A stretch of DNA of 64,000 nt from F23-D06 sp963603365 (GTDB lineage Bacteria; Bacteroidota; Bacteroidia; Bacteroidales; WCHB1-69): contig CAVCMI010000009.1 of the NCBI GenBank assembly GCA_963603365.1, forward strand, positions 54,696 to 118,695. Reading direction: 5' to 3'. Position numbers and translations under genes: made by a program. How positions within the stretch are numbered: position 1 is the first letter of the stretch; each line of letters starts with the position of its first letter. Below, piece by piece: positions 53,831-63,299 of the stretch. The notes under the pieces are model-generated. The model was not told the origin of the DNA, did not search any database, and was given only the letters and a program-made list of their open reading frames with translations.

Positions 53831-54580
53831 CTAATATTTAAACATAACTATTACGGAGGGATTATTTGTTCCTTTATATTTTAGGTATGCGGTCATTACC
53901 AAACAATCGGAATGTTCGTATTCTTCTGTCGTGCCTGTGCGTATTTGCTTATAATTAGAAACAAGAGTAGACACTTGTGGAACGCTATATTTCGAACAAG
54001 TCAGTCCATAGTAACCAACATGAAAATTATTCTGGCCTACGAATGTTGCTTTTTCATAATGTGCATCTACGCCTTCAAGAGGAGCATAACCATACTGAAT
54101 GCCATATTTCCAACCTTTAGTAAGCGAAGGCGTGTTGTTGAGCAGTATTACATTCTCTATACCTTCCGACATTGTCTTGGACAATATCATAGAATACACC
54201 GGACTGGTCACTTCTTCATTGTCGGGTTCCATCTCTGATAAGTCTTCTTCAATTTCGCCATAACTGACGTTAATATTGTTTTTTCTGCAATACTCGTTAA
54301 CTGCATCGTCTGCGGTCTGACCTTTCTTTACAGGAATCAATGTCAAATTTTTTGTCGTCAATAATTTAAAATACTCCAAATCGTCCGTTCCGACCTTGAC
54401 CAATGCTGAATTTTCACGAGATTCGTCATAGACAACCAATTCTTTAGAATAGTTCCCAAATGGCAAACGGTTAATGACTTTTTCAATGTCTGTTGTTTCC
54501 TCCGCCAATTTTACAGAATGTCTCTCACAAGCACTTAAAAGCAAAATAAGAAAACCAGTAAATAGAATGAATTTTTTCAT
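53831..54580 (-). CDS. Lipoprotein of unknown function
   Basis: A 249-residue lipoprotein (lipobox LLSAC, Cys18). The middle is acidic (GEIEEDLSEMEPDNEE) and the C-terminal half is rich in Tyr and Gly, with predicted beta-strands (KYGIQYGYAPLEG, NFHVGYYGLTC). No family is recognised. It has its own promoter and lies in the low-GC insert between the 105-bp repeats. Confidence 0.68.
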   Translation of the reverse strand: MKKFILFTGFLILLLSACERHSVKLAEETTDIEKVINRLPFGNYSKELVVYDESRENSALVKVGTDDLEYFKLLTTKNLTLIPVKKGQTADDAVNEYCRKNNINVSYGEIEEDLSEMEPDNEEVTSPVYSMILSKTMSEGIENVILLNNTPSLTKGWKYGIQYGYAPLEGVDAHYEKATFVGQNNFHVGYYGLTCSKYSVPQVSTLVSNYKQIRTGTTEEYEHSDCLVMTAYLKYKGTNNPSVIVMFKY

Positions 54581-54613
54581 TGCGATAGTTTTATGAATAT
54601 TAGTTTATCGCTG

Positions 54614-54621
54614 CAAAAATA
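54614..54621 (-). promoter_or_regulatory. -7 box for the insert lipoproteins
   Basis: TATTTTTG on the minus strand, 33 nt before the ATG at 54580. A TTG (54641-54643 complement) lies close to the -33 position. Confidence 0.6.
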
Positions 54622-54668
54622 TATTTTTTTTCATAGATTCAAGAGACAATAATACAAAAGAAACATTC

Positions 54669-54773
54669 CTCAACCAATACACATACGACTTTGCCGGAGC
54701 AACCCGCCAGACATGGACGAAAATGGAACATAAGTTCTGGGAGATGTTCTGGACGGGATTCTGAAAACCTATT
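54669..54773. repeat. 105-bp direct repeat, right copy
   Basis: A displaced copy of the C69 gene's last 32 codons and stop, without a gene. It ends at the stop of the flavin reductase gene, as the left copy's flank would have before the insert arrived. Confidence 0.92.
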
Positions 54774-55344
54774 TTTTCTCGACTGAGAATCCGAACTTGC
54801 CGATTATCTTGCCCAGTTCGTAATAGTGCCCGTGCGAATAGGCTGTCAAATGGGCACGTTGCAACTCAAGGGCATCGGTTTGAGGGTTGATAAGGCTATC
54901 GTTAACATGTACGGCCACAATTTCCGAAAGGAACATATCGTGCGATCCCAGCGGCAAAATCTGTTTAACCACACATTCAAGATTTACCGGTGACTCCTTG
55001 ATTAAGGGAGCATTTATTTTGACGCCCCTTATTGGCGAGAGCCCTGTCTCAAGAAACTTGTTGTATTTCCTCCCGGATTGTACGCCGCACCAGTCTGCCG
55101 CTGGCGTAAGCCGCCCGTCGGTAAGGTTAATGGCAAACTCGCCGTTCCGCTTGATGATGCCGTACGAATGCCGTTCCGGCCTGACGGAGATATAACACAT
55201 CGGCGGATCGGAACATATTGTTCCGGTCCACGCAATGGTTATAATATTGTATTCGTCCAAGGTCTGCCCGCATGATACCATAACGGGCGGCGCAGGGTTA
55301 AGCATATTCCCGCCGCGCATCAGCCGCTTGCCTTGACTTTTCAT
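54769..55344 (-). CDS. Flavin reductase-like FMN-binding protein
   Basis: A 191-residue split-barrel flavoprotein of the flavin reductase-like family. It shows NIITIAWTGTICSDPPMCYISVRP, the FMN-binding strand pair, and ECVVKQILPLGSHDMFLSEI, which closes the barrel. Members reduce FMN or FAD with NAD(P)H, or bind flavin as electron carriers. It follows the universal stress protein gene by 18 bases. Its 3' end borders the duplicated sequence. Confidence 0.88.
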   Translation of the reverse strand: MKSQGKRLMRGGNMLNPAPPVMVSCGQTLDEYNIITIAWTGTICSDPPMCYISVRPERHSYGIIKRNGEFAINLTDGRLTPAADWCGVQSGRKYNKFLETGLSPIRGVKINAPLIKESPVNLECVVKQILPLGSHDMFLSEIVAVHVNDSLINPQTDALELQRAHLTAYSHGHYYELGKIIGKFGFSVEKK

Positions 55345-55362
55345 AGATTTGCTATGATTCTT

Positions 55363-56211
55363 CTACTTGGAAACAGTGAAAGCGTTCTTGTTCGGAATGA
55401 TGAGCAGCGGCATCGGCGAGGTGCTCAAAATCTGCCGCATATTGCGCGAGGCCGTAAAGTCGGTTTCTTGCTCTTCTCTCATAACCACAATAAGGTTGGC
55501 ATCCACTTTCTTGGCACAGTTGAGAACCGTGCTGCAAACGTTGTTGTCTGTCACGTTGTATGCTTCTACCACATTTCTGACATTGGCATCATCACACATG
55601 TCAACGGCATGATGCAGCTGAACATTGATGATATGCCGCGTCTCGGCATTGTTGGGATAGTTGATGCCGAACAGGTAAATCTGGGCGGCAAAGAACTTTG
55701 CCAACTGAATGGCATAGCTCATCTTCTGCAAGGTCTCAAAACTTAAGTCGATGGGTACGAAAATCTTGTGGAGGTCGCGGTTGATCTGGATGTTCTCGCG
55801 CATAATCAGCACAGGGACATCCGCATTGTTGATGACGCGGAAAGCATTGTTGCCAATGTAGCCCTCTTCAAATCCGGAAGCGCCGTGTGCGCCCATTACA
55901 ATGATAGATTTGGTCAGGTTATTGGCATATTTGGTGAGTTCTATGTGTACTTTCCCCTCAAGGATGACGCTGTTGACATGGCTTTCGGGAGACTCCTGCT
56001 TGCATTGGGCCACCAACTCTTCCATTTTGGTCTGAATGTGTTGCATATAACTCATATCCTCATTCAACTCGTTGGCACTTTTCGCAGCACCTGGGGTCTT
56101 GATCCAGACCAGATGCAGCGTGGCCTTTGAACGGATGGAGATGGCAACGGCATGACGCAAGGCAGTCATGGAACTGTTTGAAAAATCGATGCCGACTACA
56201 ATATTCTGCAT
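55363..56211 (-). CDS. Tandem universal stress protein (UspA family)
   Basis: A 282-residue protein with two Usp domains (about 1-145 and 150-282). The first has the ATP-loop-like GAHGASGFEEGYIGNN, where the usual final GS/GT is GN, so nucleotide binding is uncertain. The second domain has a weaker loop. Usp proteins support survival in stress or stationary phase. It is 32 bases after guaB on the same strand. Confidence 0.9.
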   Translation of the reverse strand: MQNIVVGIDFSNSSMTALRHAVAISIRSKATLHLVWIKTPGAAKSANELNEDMSYMQHIQTKMEELVAQCKQESPESHVNSVILEGKVHIELTKYANNLTKSIIVMGAHGASGFEEGYIGNNAFRVINNADVPVLIMRENIQINRDLHKIFVPIDLSFETLQKMSYAIQLAKFFAAQIYLFGINYPNNAETRHIINVQLHHAVDMCDDANVRNVVEAYNVTDNNVCSTVLNCAKKVDANLIVVMREEQETDFTASRNMRQILSTSPMPLLIIPNKNAFTVSK

Positions 56212-56243
56212 AATTTCTGTATTTTAATGTTATTTGAAAAACT

Positions 56244-57722
56244 TTATTTGGTTTCCGAAGAATAGTTCGGGGCTTCGCTTGTGATGGTGATGTCGTGGGG
56301 GTGGCTTTCGAGTACTCCTGCGTTAGTGATGCGGCAGAAACGGGCCTTGTGGAGGTCTTCGATGCTGCGTGCACCGCAGTATCCCATGCCAGAGCGCAGT
56401 CCGCCGGCCATCTGATAAATCACTTCGTACAGGTCGCCCTTGTAGGGCACGCGCCCTACGATGCCTTCGGGCACCAGTTTCTTAACATCGTCCACATCGC
56501 TCTGCATATAGCGGTCTTTGGATCCGTGCTGCATAGCCTCAAGAGAACCCATTCCCCTGTAAGTCTTGAACTTACGGCCATTGAACAGGATGGTAGTTCC
56601 GGGAGACTCTTCCACGCCGGCCAGCAGTCCGCCCAACATAACAGAGTTGCCGCCTGCAGCCAAGGCTTTCACAATATCGCCGGAATAGCGGATCCCGCCA
56701 TCGGCTATGATGGGAATGTCATAATGCTCCAACGCTTTGTAAACGTCGTAGATGGCACTGAGTTGCGGCACGCCTACGCCGGCCACTACTCTTGTGGTGC
56801 AGATAGACCCGGGGCCAATGCCCACCTTTACGGCATCGGCGCCGCCGTCGGCCAGCATAACAGCCGCCTCTCCAGTGGCAATGTTGCCGACCACAACATC
56901 AACGCCGGTAAAATGCCGTTTGATTTCCTTGAGCACCGTCACGACGTTTTGGGAATGTCCATGCGCACAGTCCAGCACCAACGCGTCAACACCGGCTTCC
57001 ACTACGGCCCCGGCACGTTGCACGGCATCGTTGGTGATGCCAATGCCGGCCGCCACACGCAACCGCCCTTGCGCATCCTTGCAGGCGAATGGCTTGTCTT
57101 TGGCTTTCGTGATGTCTTTGTAAGTGATGAGACCCAACAGCGTGCCGTCTTCTGAAATCACGGGCAGTTTCTCTATCTTGTATTGCTGCAGGATGTCGGC
57201 AGCCTGATTAAGGTCGGTGCTCCGCGAGGTGGTGACAAGATTCTCCTTCGTCATCACTTGCCCGATAGGTTTATTGAAGTCTTTCTCAAAACGGAGGTCG
57301 CGGTTAGTGACGATGCCGATAAGTTTGTTCTTCTCGTCCACAACGGGAATCCCGCCGATTTTGTATTCTGCCATCATACGCTTGGCCTCGCCAACGCTCT
57401 TGTCTGCCGTGATGACCACCGGGGCATTGATCATTCCGTTCTCGGCCCTCTTGACGGAAGCCACCTGCTTGGCCTGCTCTGCGATGCTCATGTTCTTGTG
57501 AATGACACCTATGCCGCCCTCTCTGGCTATGGAAATGGCCATCTTCGCCTCCGTCACCGTGTCCATAGCGGCCGAAACAAAGGGGAGGTTGAGCGTTATG
57601 TTCCGTGAAAAACGTGTCTGCAGGCTTACTTGCTTAGGCAAGACTTCCGAATAGGAAGGTATCAATAATACATCATCAAATGTGAGCCCATCTAATGAAA
57701 TCCGATCTGTAATAAAAGACAT
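56244..57722 (-). CDS. guaB: IMP dehydrogenase
   Basis: GuaB oxidises IMP to XMP with NAD, the committed step to GMP. The 492-residue protein has the catalytic loop GIGPGSICTTRVVAGVG with the nucleophilic Cys and the mobile flap ending in the YKGDLYEV region. Two CBS domains interrupt the TIM barrel at about 95-210 (VITADKSVGEAKRMMAEYKI and after). It is divergent from ridA, with promoters on each strand between them. Confidence 0.97.
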   Translation of the reverse strand: MSFITDRISLDGLTFDDVLLIPSYSEVLPKQVSLQTRFSRNITLNLPFVSAAMDTVTEAKMAISIAREGGIGVIHKNMSIAEQAKQVASVKRAENGMINAPVVITADKSVGEAKRMMAEYKIGGIPVVDEKNKLIGIVTNRDLRFEKDFNKPIGQVMTKENLVTTSRSTDLNQAADILQQYKIEKLPVISEDGTLLGLITYKDITKAKDKPFACKDAQGRLRVAAGIGITNDAVQRAGAVVEAGVDALVLDCAHGHSQNVVTVLKEIKRHFTGVDVVVGNIATGEAAVMLADGGADAVKVGIGPGSICTTRVVAGVGVPQLSAIYDVYKALEHYDIPIIADGGIRYSGDIVKALAAGGNSVMLGGLLAGVEESPGTTILFNGRKFKTYRGMGSLEAMQHGSKDRYMQSDVDDVKKLVPEGIVGRVPYKGDLYEVIYQMAGGLRSGMGYCGARSIEDLHKARFCRITNAGVLESHPHDITITSEAPNYSSETK

Positions 57723-57746
57723 AAACTATTATTTTTTTATTACGCG

Positions 57747-57754
57747 CAAAAATA
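57747..57754 (-). promoter_or_regulatory. -7 box for guaB
   Basis: TATTTTTG on the minus strand, 24 nt before the guaB ATG. Confidence 0.65.
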
Positions 57755-57786
57755 CAAAAATTGAGAATATGCGAAAAAGAAAAATG

Positions 57787-57794
57787 TATTTTTG
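57787..57794 (+). promoter_or_regulatory. -7 box for ridA
   Basis: TATTTTTG on the plus strand, 51 nt before the ridA ATG. Confidence 0.6.
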
Positions 57795-57845
57795 CGGAAT
57801 CTTTTTGTTGAAATGTAATTTAATGATATTTATATACATACAATT

Positions 57846-58226
57846 ATGAAGAACATTATTCATACGGAAAAGGCCCCGGCTGCCATAGGACCATACAGCC
57901 AGGCTGTAGAAACAAACGGAATGTTGTTTGTGTCGGGACAAATCCCGGTAGATCCGGAGACGGGAATCGTCCCGGAAGGCATTAAGGCACAGACTGAACA
58001 AGTGATGAAGAACCTTGCCGCTATTCTGCTCGAAGCCGGCTATTCCTTTGACGATGTGGTCAAAACGACATGCCTGCTGAGCGACATTGCAAACTTTAGT
58101 GCAATGAACGAGGTTTATGCCAAATATTTCATTGTCAACCCACCGGCACGCGCTGCCTTTGCTGTCCGCGACCTGCCCAAAGGCGTAATGGTGGAAATTG
58201 AAGCCATTGCCGTAAGATCCAAATAA
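57846..58226 (+). CDS. ridA: RidA-family enamine/imine deaminase
   Basis: RidA (126 residues) hydrolyses reactive 2-aminoacrylate intermediates to pyruvate and ammonia, protecting PLP enzymes. The family patterns are APAAIGPYSQAV near the N-terminus, VSGQIPVDPETG, and the C-terminal PPARAAFAVRDLPKG with the catalytic Arg. It starts a ridA-ABC-F-rsmE run with 6-base gaps. Confidence 0.95.
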   Translation: MKNIIHTEKAPAAIGPYSQAVETNGMLFVSGQIPVDPETGIVPEGIKAQTEQVMKNLAAILLEAGYSFDDVVKTTCLLSDIANFSAMNEVYAKYFIVNPPARAAFAVRDLPKGVMVEIEAIAVRSK

Positions 58227-58232
58227 CGCTTT

Positions 58233-60122
58233 GTGAACTACCTCACAGTCAATGGCATTACCAAGTCGGTAGGCGAAAAGGTACTCTTCCGGAACATTAC
58301 GTTCGGATTGGAAAAAGGACAGAAAAGCGCGCTTGTGGCCCGAAACGGCACGGGCAAGAGCACGCTGCTTGACATTATCGCAGGGAGAAATGTCCCCGAC
58401 GAGGGGGAAGTTGTTGTCCGCAAGGACATCGTGGTGTCGTATCTGCCACAGACAGACCGCTTTGATGCGGAAGATACGGTGCTGAATGCCATCTTCGACG
58501 AGGATGTGCCTGCTGTGCGTGCCGTGAAAACGTACGAGCAGTGTGTCCGGATGCATGAAAACGGCGTTCCCGGGGAAATGCCTGCCGGTCAGCTGGATGC
58601 GGCAGTGCTTGAAATGGACCGCCTCAACGCTTGGGATTACGAGGCACGAGCCAAGGAGATCCTGTCCCGTTTTGGACTCAACGATGTGTTCAAAAAGGTG
58701 AAGGAACTCTCCGGCGGCCAGCGCAAAAAGGTGGCTCTCGCCAAAGCTCTGATTGCCAACACCGATTTGCTGATCCTCGATGAACCTACCAACCATTTGG
58801 ACGTGGAGATGATAGAATGGCTCGAGGATTACCTGTCTGCTGCAAATGCCACTATCCTGATGGTGACCCACGACAGGGCTTTTCTCGACAAGGTGTGCAG
58901 CGACATTTTTGAACTCAGTAACGGCAACCTTTATCACTACAAGGGGAAATACAGTTATTTCGTCGAGAAAAAAGCAGAACGACTTGCCAACGAAGCGGCT
59001 GAACACGAAAGGCTGTGCAACCTCTACCGCCGCGAGTTGGCCTGGGTACATACCTCTCCACAAGCCAGAACCTCTAAGGCTCGCGCCCGCATTAATAACT
59101 TTGAGCAACTGCAGGAACAGGTAACCCGGAAAGTGGAAGCCACTCCCGAACAGTTCAAAGTCCAGTCAGAACGCATCGGTCACAAGATATTGGAAATCAG
59201 CCACCTCGACTTTTCTTATCCAGACCAGACCATAATCAAGGACTTCTCTTTCATTTTCAAAAAAGGAGAAAAATGCGGCATCGTCGGCAAGAACGGCACA
59301 GGCAAAAGCACGTTTCTGAAAATGATTATGGGCGAGGTGAAGCCGGATGGCGGCAAGATTACACCAGGATTGACGATACAGTTCGGCTATTTTTCACAAA
59401 ACGGGCTGACGTACAAAGGAAACAAAATAGTATTAGACCTTGTGAAAGAACATGCCGAGATGATAAAAATGGAGAACGGAAAGTATGTGAGCGCCTCGCA
59501 GTTTCTGAACCATTTCGGTTTCCCGTTCAGCCAACAATATGCCTATTACGAGGATTTGAGCGGCGGCGAAAAAAGGAAGCTGCATCTGCTGATAACGCTG
59601 CTCAAAAACCCGAATTTCTTGATATTGGACGAGCCTACCAATGATTTCGACATTGATACGCTGAACCTGCTGGAGGATTTCTTGACAAATTTCAGCGGCT
59701 GTATGATTGTCGTCTCCCACGACCGCTGGCTGATGAATAAACTGGTGGACCATATTTTCGTGTTCGAGGGTGACGGGGTGGTGAAAGATTATTACGGAAA
59801 CTATACCGAATACAGGCAAGAGAAAGAAAAAGAGGAACGGATCCGCAAGCGTATTGAAAAGGAAAACAGGCCAACGATAGCGAAGCCTGTTCGCGAACAG
59901 CCGAAGAACAAACTGACTTTCAAAGAGAAACGAGAACTCGAATTATTAGAGAAGGGGATGGCAGACCTTGAATCAGAAAAGTCGGAATTAGAACAGAAAA
60001 TGAACAAAGGCGAGGGAGCAGCCGAAGAATTTGCACGGTGGGGGAAACGTTATAATGAAATCAATGCGATTTTGGAAGCAAGTACAGACCGCTGGCTCGA
60101 ATTGTCAGAAAAAGAATCATAA
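58233..60122 (+). CDS. ABC-F ATPase, Uup-type
   Basis: A 629-residue twin-ATPase without membrane segments, of the ABC-F (Uup/EttA) class that acts on ribosomes. The first Walker A is ARNGTGKST, with Ala where Gly is usual, and the second GKNGTGKST. ABC signatures are LSGGQRKKVALAKAL and LSGGEKRKLHLL. The linker has the ARTSKARARINNFEQL arm. The C-terminal coiled-coil (about 540-625) is of Uup type. It starts at GTG 58233 (no ATG fits). The role may be DNA or ribosome related, as for Uup. Confidence 0.9.
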   Translation: MNYLTVNGITKSVGEKVLFRNITFGLEKGQKSALVARNGTGKSTLLDIIAGRNVPDEGEVVVRKDIVVSYLPQTDRFDAEDTVLNAIFDEDVPAVRAVKTYEQCVRMHENGVPGEMPAGQLDAAVLEMDRLNAWDYEARAKEILSRFGLNDVFKKVKELSGGQRKKVALAKALIANTDLLILDEPTNHLDVEMIEWLEDYLSAANATILMVTHDRAFLDKVCSDIFELSNGNLYHYKGKYSYFVEKKAERLANEAAEHERLCNLYRRELAWVHTSPQARTSKARARINNFEQLQEQVTRKVEATPEQFKVQSERIGHKILEISHLDFSYPDQTIIKDFSFIFKKGEKCGIVGKNGTGKSTFLKMIMGEVKPDGGKITPGLTIQFGYFSQNGLTYKGNKIVLDLVKEHAEMIKMENGKYVSASQFLNHFGFPFSQQYAYYEDLSGGEKRKLHLLITLLKNPNFLILDEPTNDFDIDTLNLLEDFLTNFSGCMIVVSHDRWLMNKLVDHIFVFEGDGVVKDYYGNYTEYRQEKEKEERIRKRIEKENRPTIAKPVREQPKNKLTFKEKRELELLEKGMADLESEKSELEQKMNKGEGAAEEFARWGKRYNEINAILEASTDRWLELSEKES

Positions 60123-60128
60123 CGCATT

Positions 60129-60848
60129 ATGGCAGACCATTTCTTTTATGCTGTTGACTTTTCATCCGCTGCTGTGACTTTGGATGCAGAAGAGTCGTCG
60201 CACTGCATCCGAACCTTGCGACATCGCGTCGGCGACAGGATTATGCTTACCGACGGCAAAGGAACTGGGGCAAAGGCCGTAATTGTTTCAGCAGACCCGA
60301 AAGCATGTGTTGTCCAGCCTATGGACAGGTTCGCAGATCCGGCATCAGGAATGCCGCGGTTGCATCTTGCCATTGCTCCCACCAAAAACGTTGACCGTAT
60401 GGAATGGCTTGTCGAGAAAGCCATTGAAATAGGAGTGTATGCCATAACATTTGTCAGTTGCGACCATTCGGAACGCACACGGCTGAACATGGACCGGATG
60501 CACCGCATTGCCGTGGCAGCGCTCAAGCAGAGCCAGACTCTATGGCTGCCGCCTGTAGAGATGACCACTTTCGACGGTTTTTTGGAAAGGTACAATGTGC
60601 ATGAGGCCGACAAATATATCGCATGGTGCGACAATGACAATACCAGACAGTTTGCTGAAGAGCAATTTGTGCATGAAGAAACAATTCTGCTGGTAGGGCC
60701 GGAGGGCGACTTCAGTCCGCGCGAGGTGGAGAAAGCACGTCGTTTCGGATATGCTGAAGTGAAACTTGGTTACCGACGGCTGCGAACCGAAACGGCAGGA
60801 ATCTATTCTTGCATAGCGATGGCAATACACCCTTACTCGTCCAAATAA
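60129..60848 (+). CDS. rsmE: 16S rRNA m3U1498 methyltransferase
   Basis: RsmE (239 residues) methylates U1498 of 16S rRNA using SAM. It is a SPOUT enzyme with an N-terminal PUA-like part (HCIRTLRHRVGDRIMLTDGKG) and the trefoil-knot end with ILLVGPEGDFSPREVEKA and LRTETAGIYS. It follows the ABC-F gene by 6 bases and is probably co-transcribed. Confidence 0.95.
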   Translation: MADHFFYAVDFSSAAVTLDAEESSHCIRTLRHRVGDRIMLTDGKGTGAKAVIVSADPKACVVQPMDRFADPASGMPRLHLAIAPTKNVDRMEWLVEKAIEIGVYAITFVSCDHSERTRLNMDRMHRIAVAALKQSQTLWLPPVEMTTFDGFLERYNVHEADKYIAWCDNDNTRQFAEEQFVHEETILLVGPEGDFSPREVEKARRFGYAEVKLGYRRLRTETAGIYSCIAMAIHPYSSK

Positions 60849-60879
60849 TTTTTTGAACATTTTGGATTGAAAAAAAATG

Positions 60880-60887
60880 TACTTTTG
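60880..60887 (+). promoter_or_regulatory. -7 box for the C10 protease
   Basis: TACTTTTG, 78 nt before the ATG at 60965, with TTTG boxes a little upstream at 60852 and 60861 (spacing 24 and 15, not ideal). Confidence 0.5.
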
Positions 60888-60964
60888 CCACCTTGAAATA
60901 AGTTTAATCGAAATTTTGTAAAATATAGAATAATAAGAATTAAAGTACTAAAAATTAAATGCTT

Positions 60965-63244
60965 ATGAAAAACTTTTTGCTCTTAGTATCGTTTTTTGCG
61001 GCAATGTTCGCAGGAACCGCTTCCAATGTGGTGCCTGCCGACAAGGCTCAAAAAGTGTCCAGAAATTTCATTGCTGAACGCTTGGGTACACAGGAAACAC
61101 AGATTCGCCTGAATCTTGAATATACCGCATACGACCAGGATGGGAACGCTCTTTTTTATCGTTTCAAAATTGGCAATAAAGGCTTCATCATAGTTTCTGC
61201 AATTGATGAAGTTTCCCCTGTGTTGGCATATTCCTTGGAAAGCAATTTCCAGACAGGGACTCCCGCCGATATGATGTGCGAAAAATACAAAGCAGAGTTG
61301 TCAGAAATCGTTAAAACCGCCGACACCAAGTCTGCACAGCCAGTCCCTGCCCACCGGGACTGGGCACGCTATTCCGCATTCGATTTCAGTTTTGCAAGCA
61401 AAGATGCCACGACCGGTGTCCAGCCGCTGGTTACAACCAAATGGAACCAGTCGCCGTACTACAACTCTGAATGCCCTTATAACCCGCTGGCAGAGTATTC
61501 TTCCGAACACCGCGCTCCGGTAGGCTGCGTCGCGCTCACGATGGCTAACATTATGTTCTATTACCGCTATCCCGCAAACGGATACGGCGCAGTGTCTTAT
61601 TTCCCGGTAGAGTATAATGACGACTATTCCCAAGTGATTTACCAATATCCTCGCCAGACGGCAGATTTCAGCCACGCCACCTACGATTATGACGCAATGC
61701 CTAACAACCTTGACAGCTACAACTTTGAATTGGCAAACCTGCTTTATCATTGCGGCGTTTCTGTTCGTATGGGTTACGGTCACGACGGTTCAGGCTCACA
61801 GTCTGAATATGCCTTGACGGCCCTTCAGAACCATTTTTACTATGCTGCTGCCGGACAGTTCCAGAACATCACCGATGTGGTGACCGATACCGCTAACGCT
61901 ACTCTCCTTGCAGAATGGGAAGCCAAACTGGTGAATGAACTGGATGCCCACCGCCCTGTTTTCTATTCGGGACAAAGCAGGTCAGCCGGCGGTCACGCCT
62001 GGATAGTGGACGGCTACACGAACGTGAATGGCATCAACTATTTCCACGTCAATTGGGGCTGGGGCGGCGCTGACAACGGCTTCTACCGTCTCAAGAACAT
62101 GTGCTCCTCAAGTTACGGCAACTTTAACTACAACTGGAGCGAGTCGATGATGGTGAACCTCTATCCTAACACAAGCGACACTACAACGCTCCTGAAGCCC
62201 ACCAGCGGACATACCCGCATCACGGCCAGCAACGGCACAATTTCAGATGGCGCAGGTCACGTGAAATATGCCCCAAACACCGACCGCAGTTGGGTGCTCG
62301 CTTGCCCTAACGCAGCCGGATACCAACTTCAGTTCTACAAAATCAAAACCAAAGAGGGCGATGTTATCACGATTTACAATGGCGGAACCGAAGCCTCCGG
62401 TATCAAAGCACAATATTCCGGCGATTATCTGATGCCTGCTTGCTCTGACTACACCGGAATTGGCGGAAGCGTTCACGCCGACTTCCAAGGAGAAACCCTT
62501 CCGGGCGTCTTCAATATCACTGCCGACAGTGTTCTGATAAAGTTCACCTCTAATTCTGACGCAGAAACGGACTATGGCTTCGTATTGGAATATAAAGTGA
62601 GATCTTATAACAATGTTGATGCTTGCGCCTCTTACAAGGAGTATAAGAATGTTTACAACACGGTTTTGACCGACAAGAAAGACAATGCTACCGGCGACGG
62701 CCTCTACAAACCATCAAACGTATGCCAATACAGACTGAGTGGCCTTCAGTTCAATACGGGCTACAATTTCTTTTTCCACAAATTTGACCTGAAAGCAGGC
62801 GATTACATTGAGTTCTATGATGTGAACAACAACAATGACCTCATTGTTCGCTACACTGCAGAGAACAGACCGTACGACCATTTTCTTATCTCGACAAACG
62901 ATGTTCTTGTAAAGTTTGTTGCCGACAACTGGAAAGAGGGCACTGGCTTTGAACTCGAATTTGACGGCGTCTTGGGCATTGACCAATACAGCGACCTTCA
63001 GGATGTGAATATTTACCCGAACCCCGCCACCGAAAACCTTAATGTCTCCTTTAAGGCAGAAACGCAGAAAATTATGGCTACTGTCGTTGACATGACCGGC
63101 AAGGTTGTGCTCACTGACCAGTTCAGCCACGAAAACGGCGAGGGAGTTTACACAATCCCGGTTAACAGCCTTTCTAATGGCATCTATTTCCTGAACCTCC
63201 AGACCAAATCAGGAAAGGTCACCTACAAGTTCATTGTGAAGTAA
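60965..63244 (+). CDS. Secreted C10 (streptopain-like) cysteine protease with sorting domain
   Basis: A 759-residue secreted protease (start at ATG 60965, MKNFLLL; signal to about residue 20). A propeptide (about 25-150) precedes the C10 peptidase domain, with nucleophile Cys188 (PVGCVALTMAN) and His344 (GGHAWIVDGYT) followed by VNWGWGG. Two CUB-like beta modules (about 410-540 and 550-670) follow. The last 75 residues begin VNIYPNPATENL and end with a short Lys tail (YKFIVK), the Por type A sorting domain. It is likely exported by type IX secretion and anchored at the surface, feeding the peptide uptake genes. Confidence 0.9.
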   Translation: MKNFLLLVSFFAAMFAGTASNVVPADKAQKVSRNFIAERLGTQETQIRLNLEYTAYDQDGNALFYRFKIGNKGFIIVSAIDEVSPVLAYSLESNFQTGTPADMMCEKYKAELSEIVKTADTKSAQPVPAHRDWARYSAFDFSFASKDATTGVQPLVTTKWNQSPYYNSECPYNPLAEYSSEHRAPVGCVALTMANIMFYYRYPANGYGAVSYFPVEYNDDYSQVIYQYPRQTADFSHATYDYDAMPNNLDSYNFELANLLYHCGVSVRMGYGHDGSGSQSEYALTALQNHFYYAAAGQFQNITDVVTDTANATLLAEWEAKLVNELDAHRPVFYSGQSRSAGGHAWIVDGYTNVNGINYFHVNWGWGGADNGFYRLKNMCSSSYGNFNYNWSESMMVNLYPNTSDTTTLLKPTSGHTRITASNGTISDGAGHVKYAPNTDRSWVLACPNAAGYQLQFYKIKTKEGDVITIYNGGTEASGIKAQYSGDYLMPACSDYTGIGGSVHADFQGETLPGVFNITADSVLIKFTSNSDAETDYGFVLEYKVRSYNNVDACASYKEYKNVYNTVLTDKKDNATGDGLYKPSNVCQYRLSGLQFNTGYNFFFHKFDLKAGDYIEFYDVNNNNDLIVRYTAENRPYDHFLISTNDVLVKFVADNWKEGTGFELEFDGVLGIDQYSDLQDVNIYPNPATENLNVSFKAETQKIMATVVDMTGKVVLTDQFSHENGEGVYTIPVNSLSNGIYFLNLQTKSGKVTYKFIVK

Positions 63245-63264
63245 CAAAACGATTATCTATGAAC

Positions 63265-63298
63265 AAAAAAGGCCGGGTCAAAGACCCGGCCTTTTTTT
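63265..63298 (+). terminator. Strong terminator after the C10 protease
   Basis: GGCCGGGTC (63271-63279) and GACCCGGCC (63283-63291) close a 3-nt loop and are flanked by A- and T-runs. Confidence 0.93.
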
Positions 63299-63299
63299 G

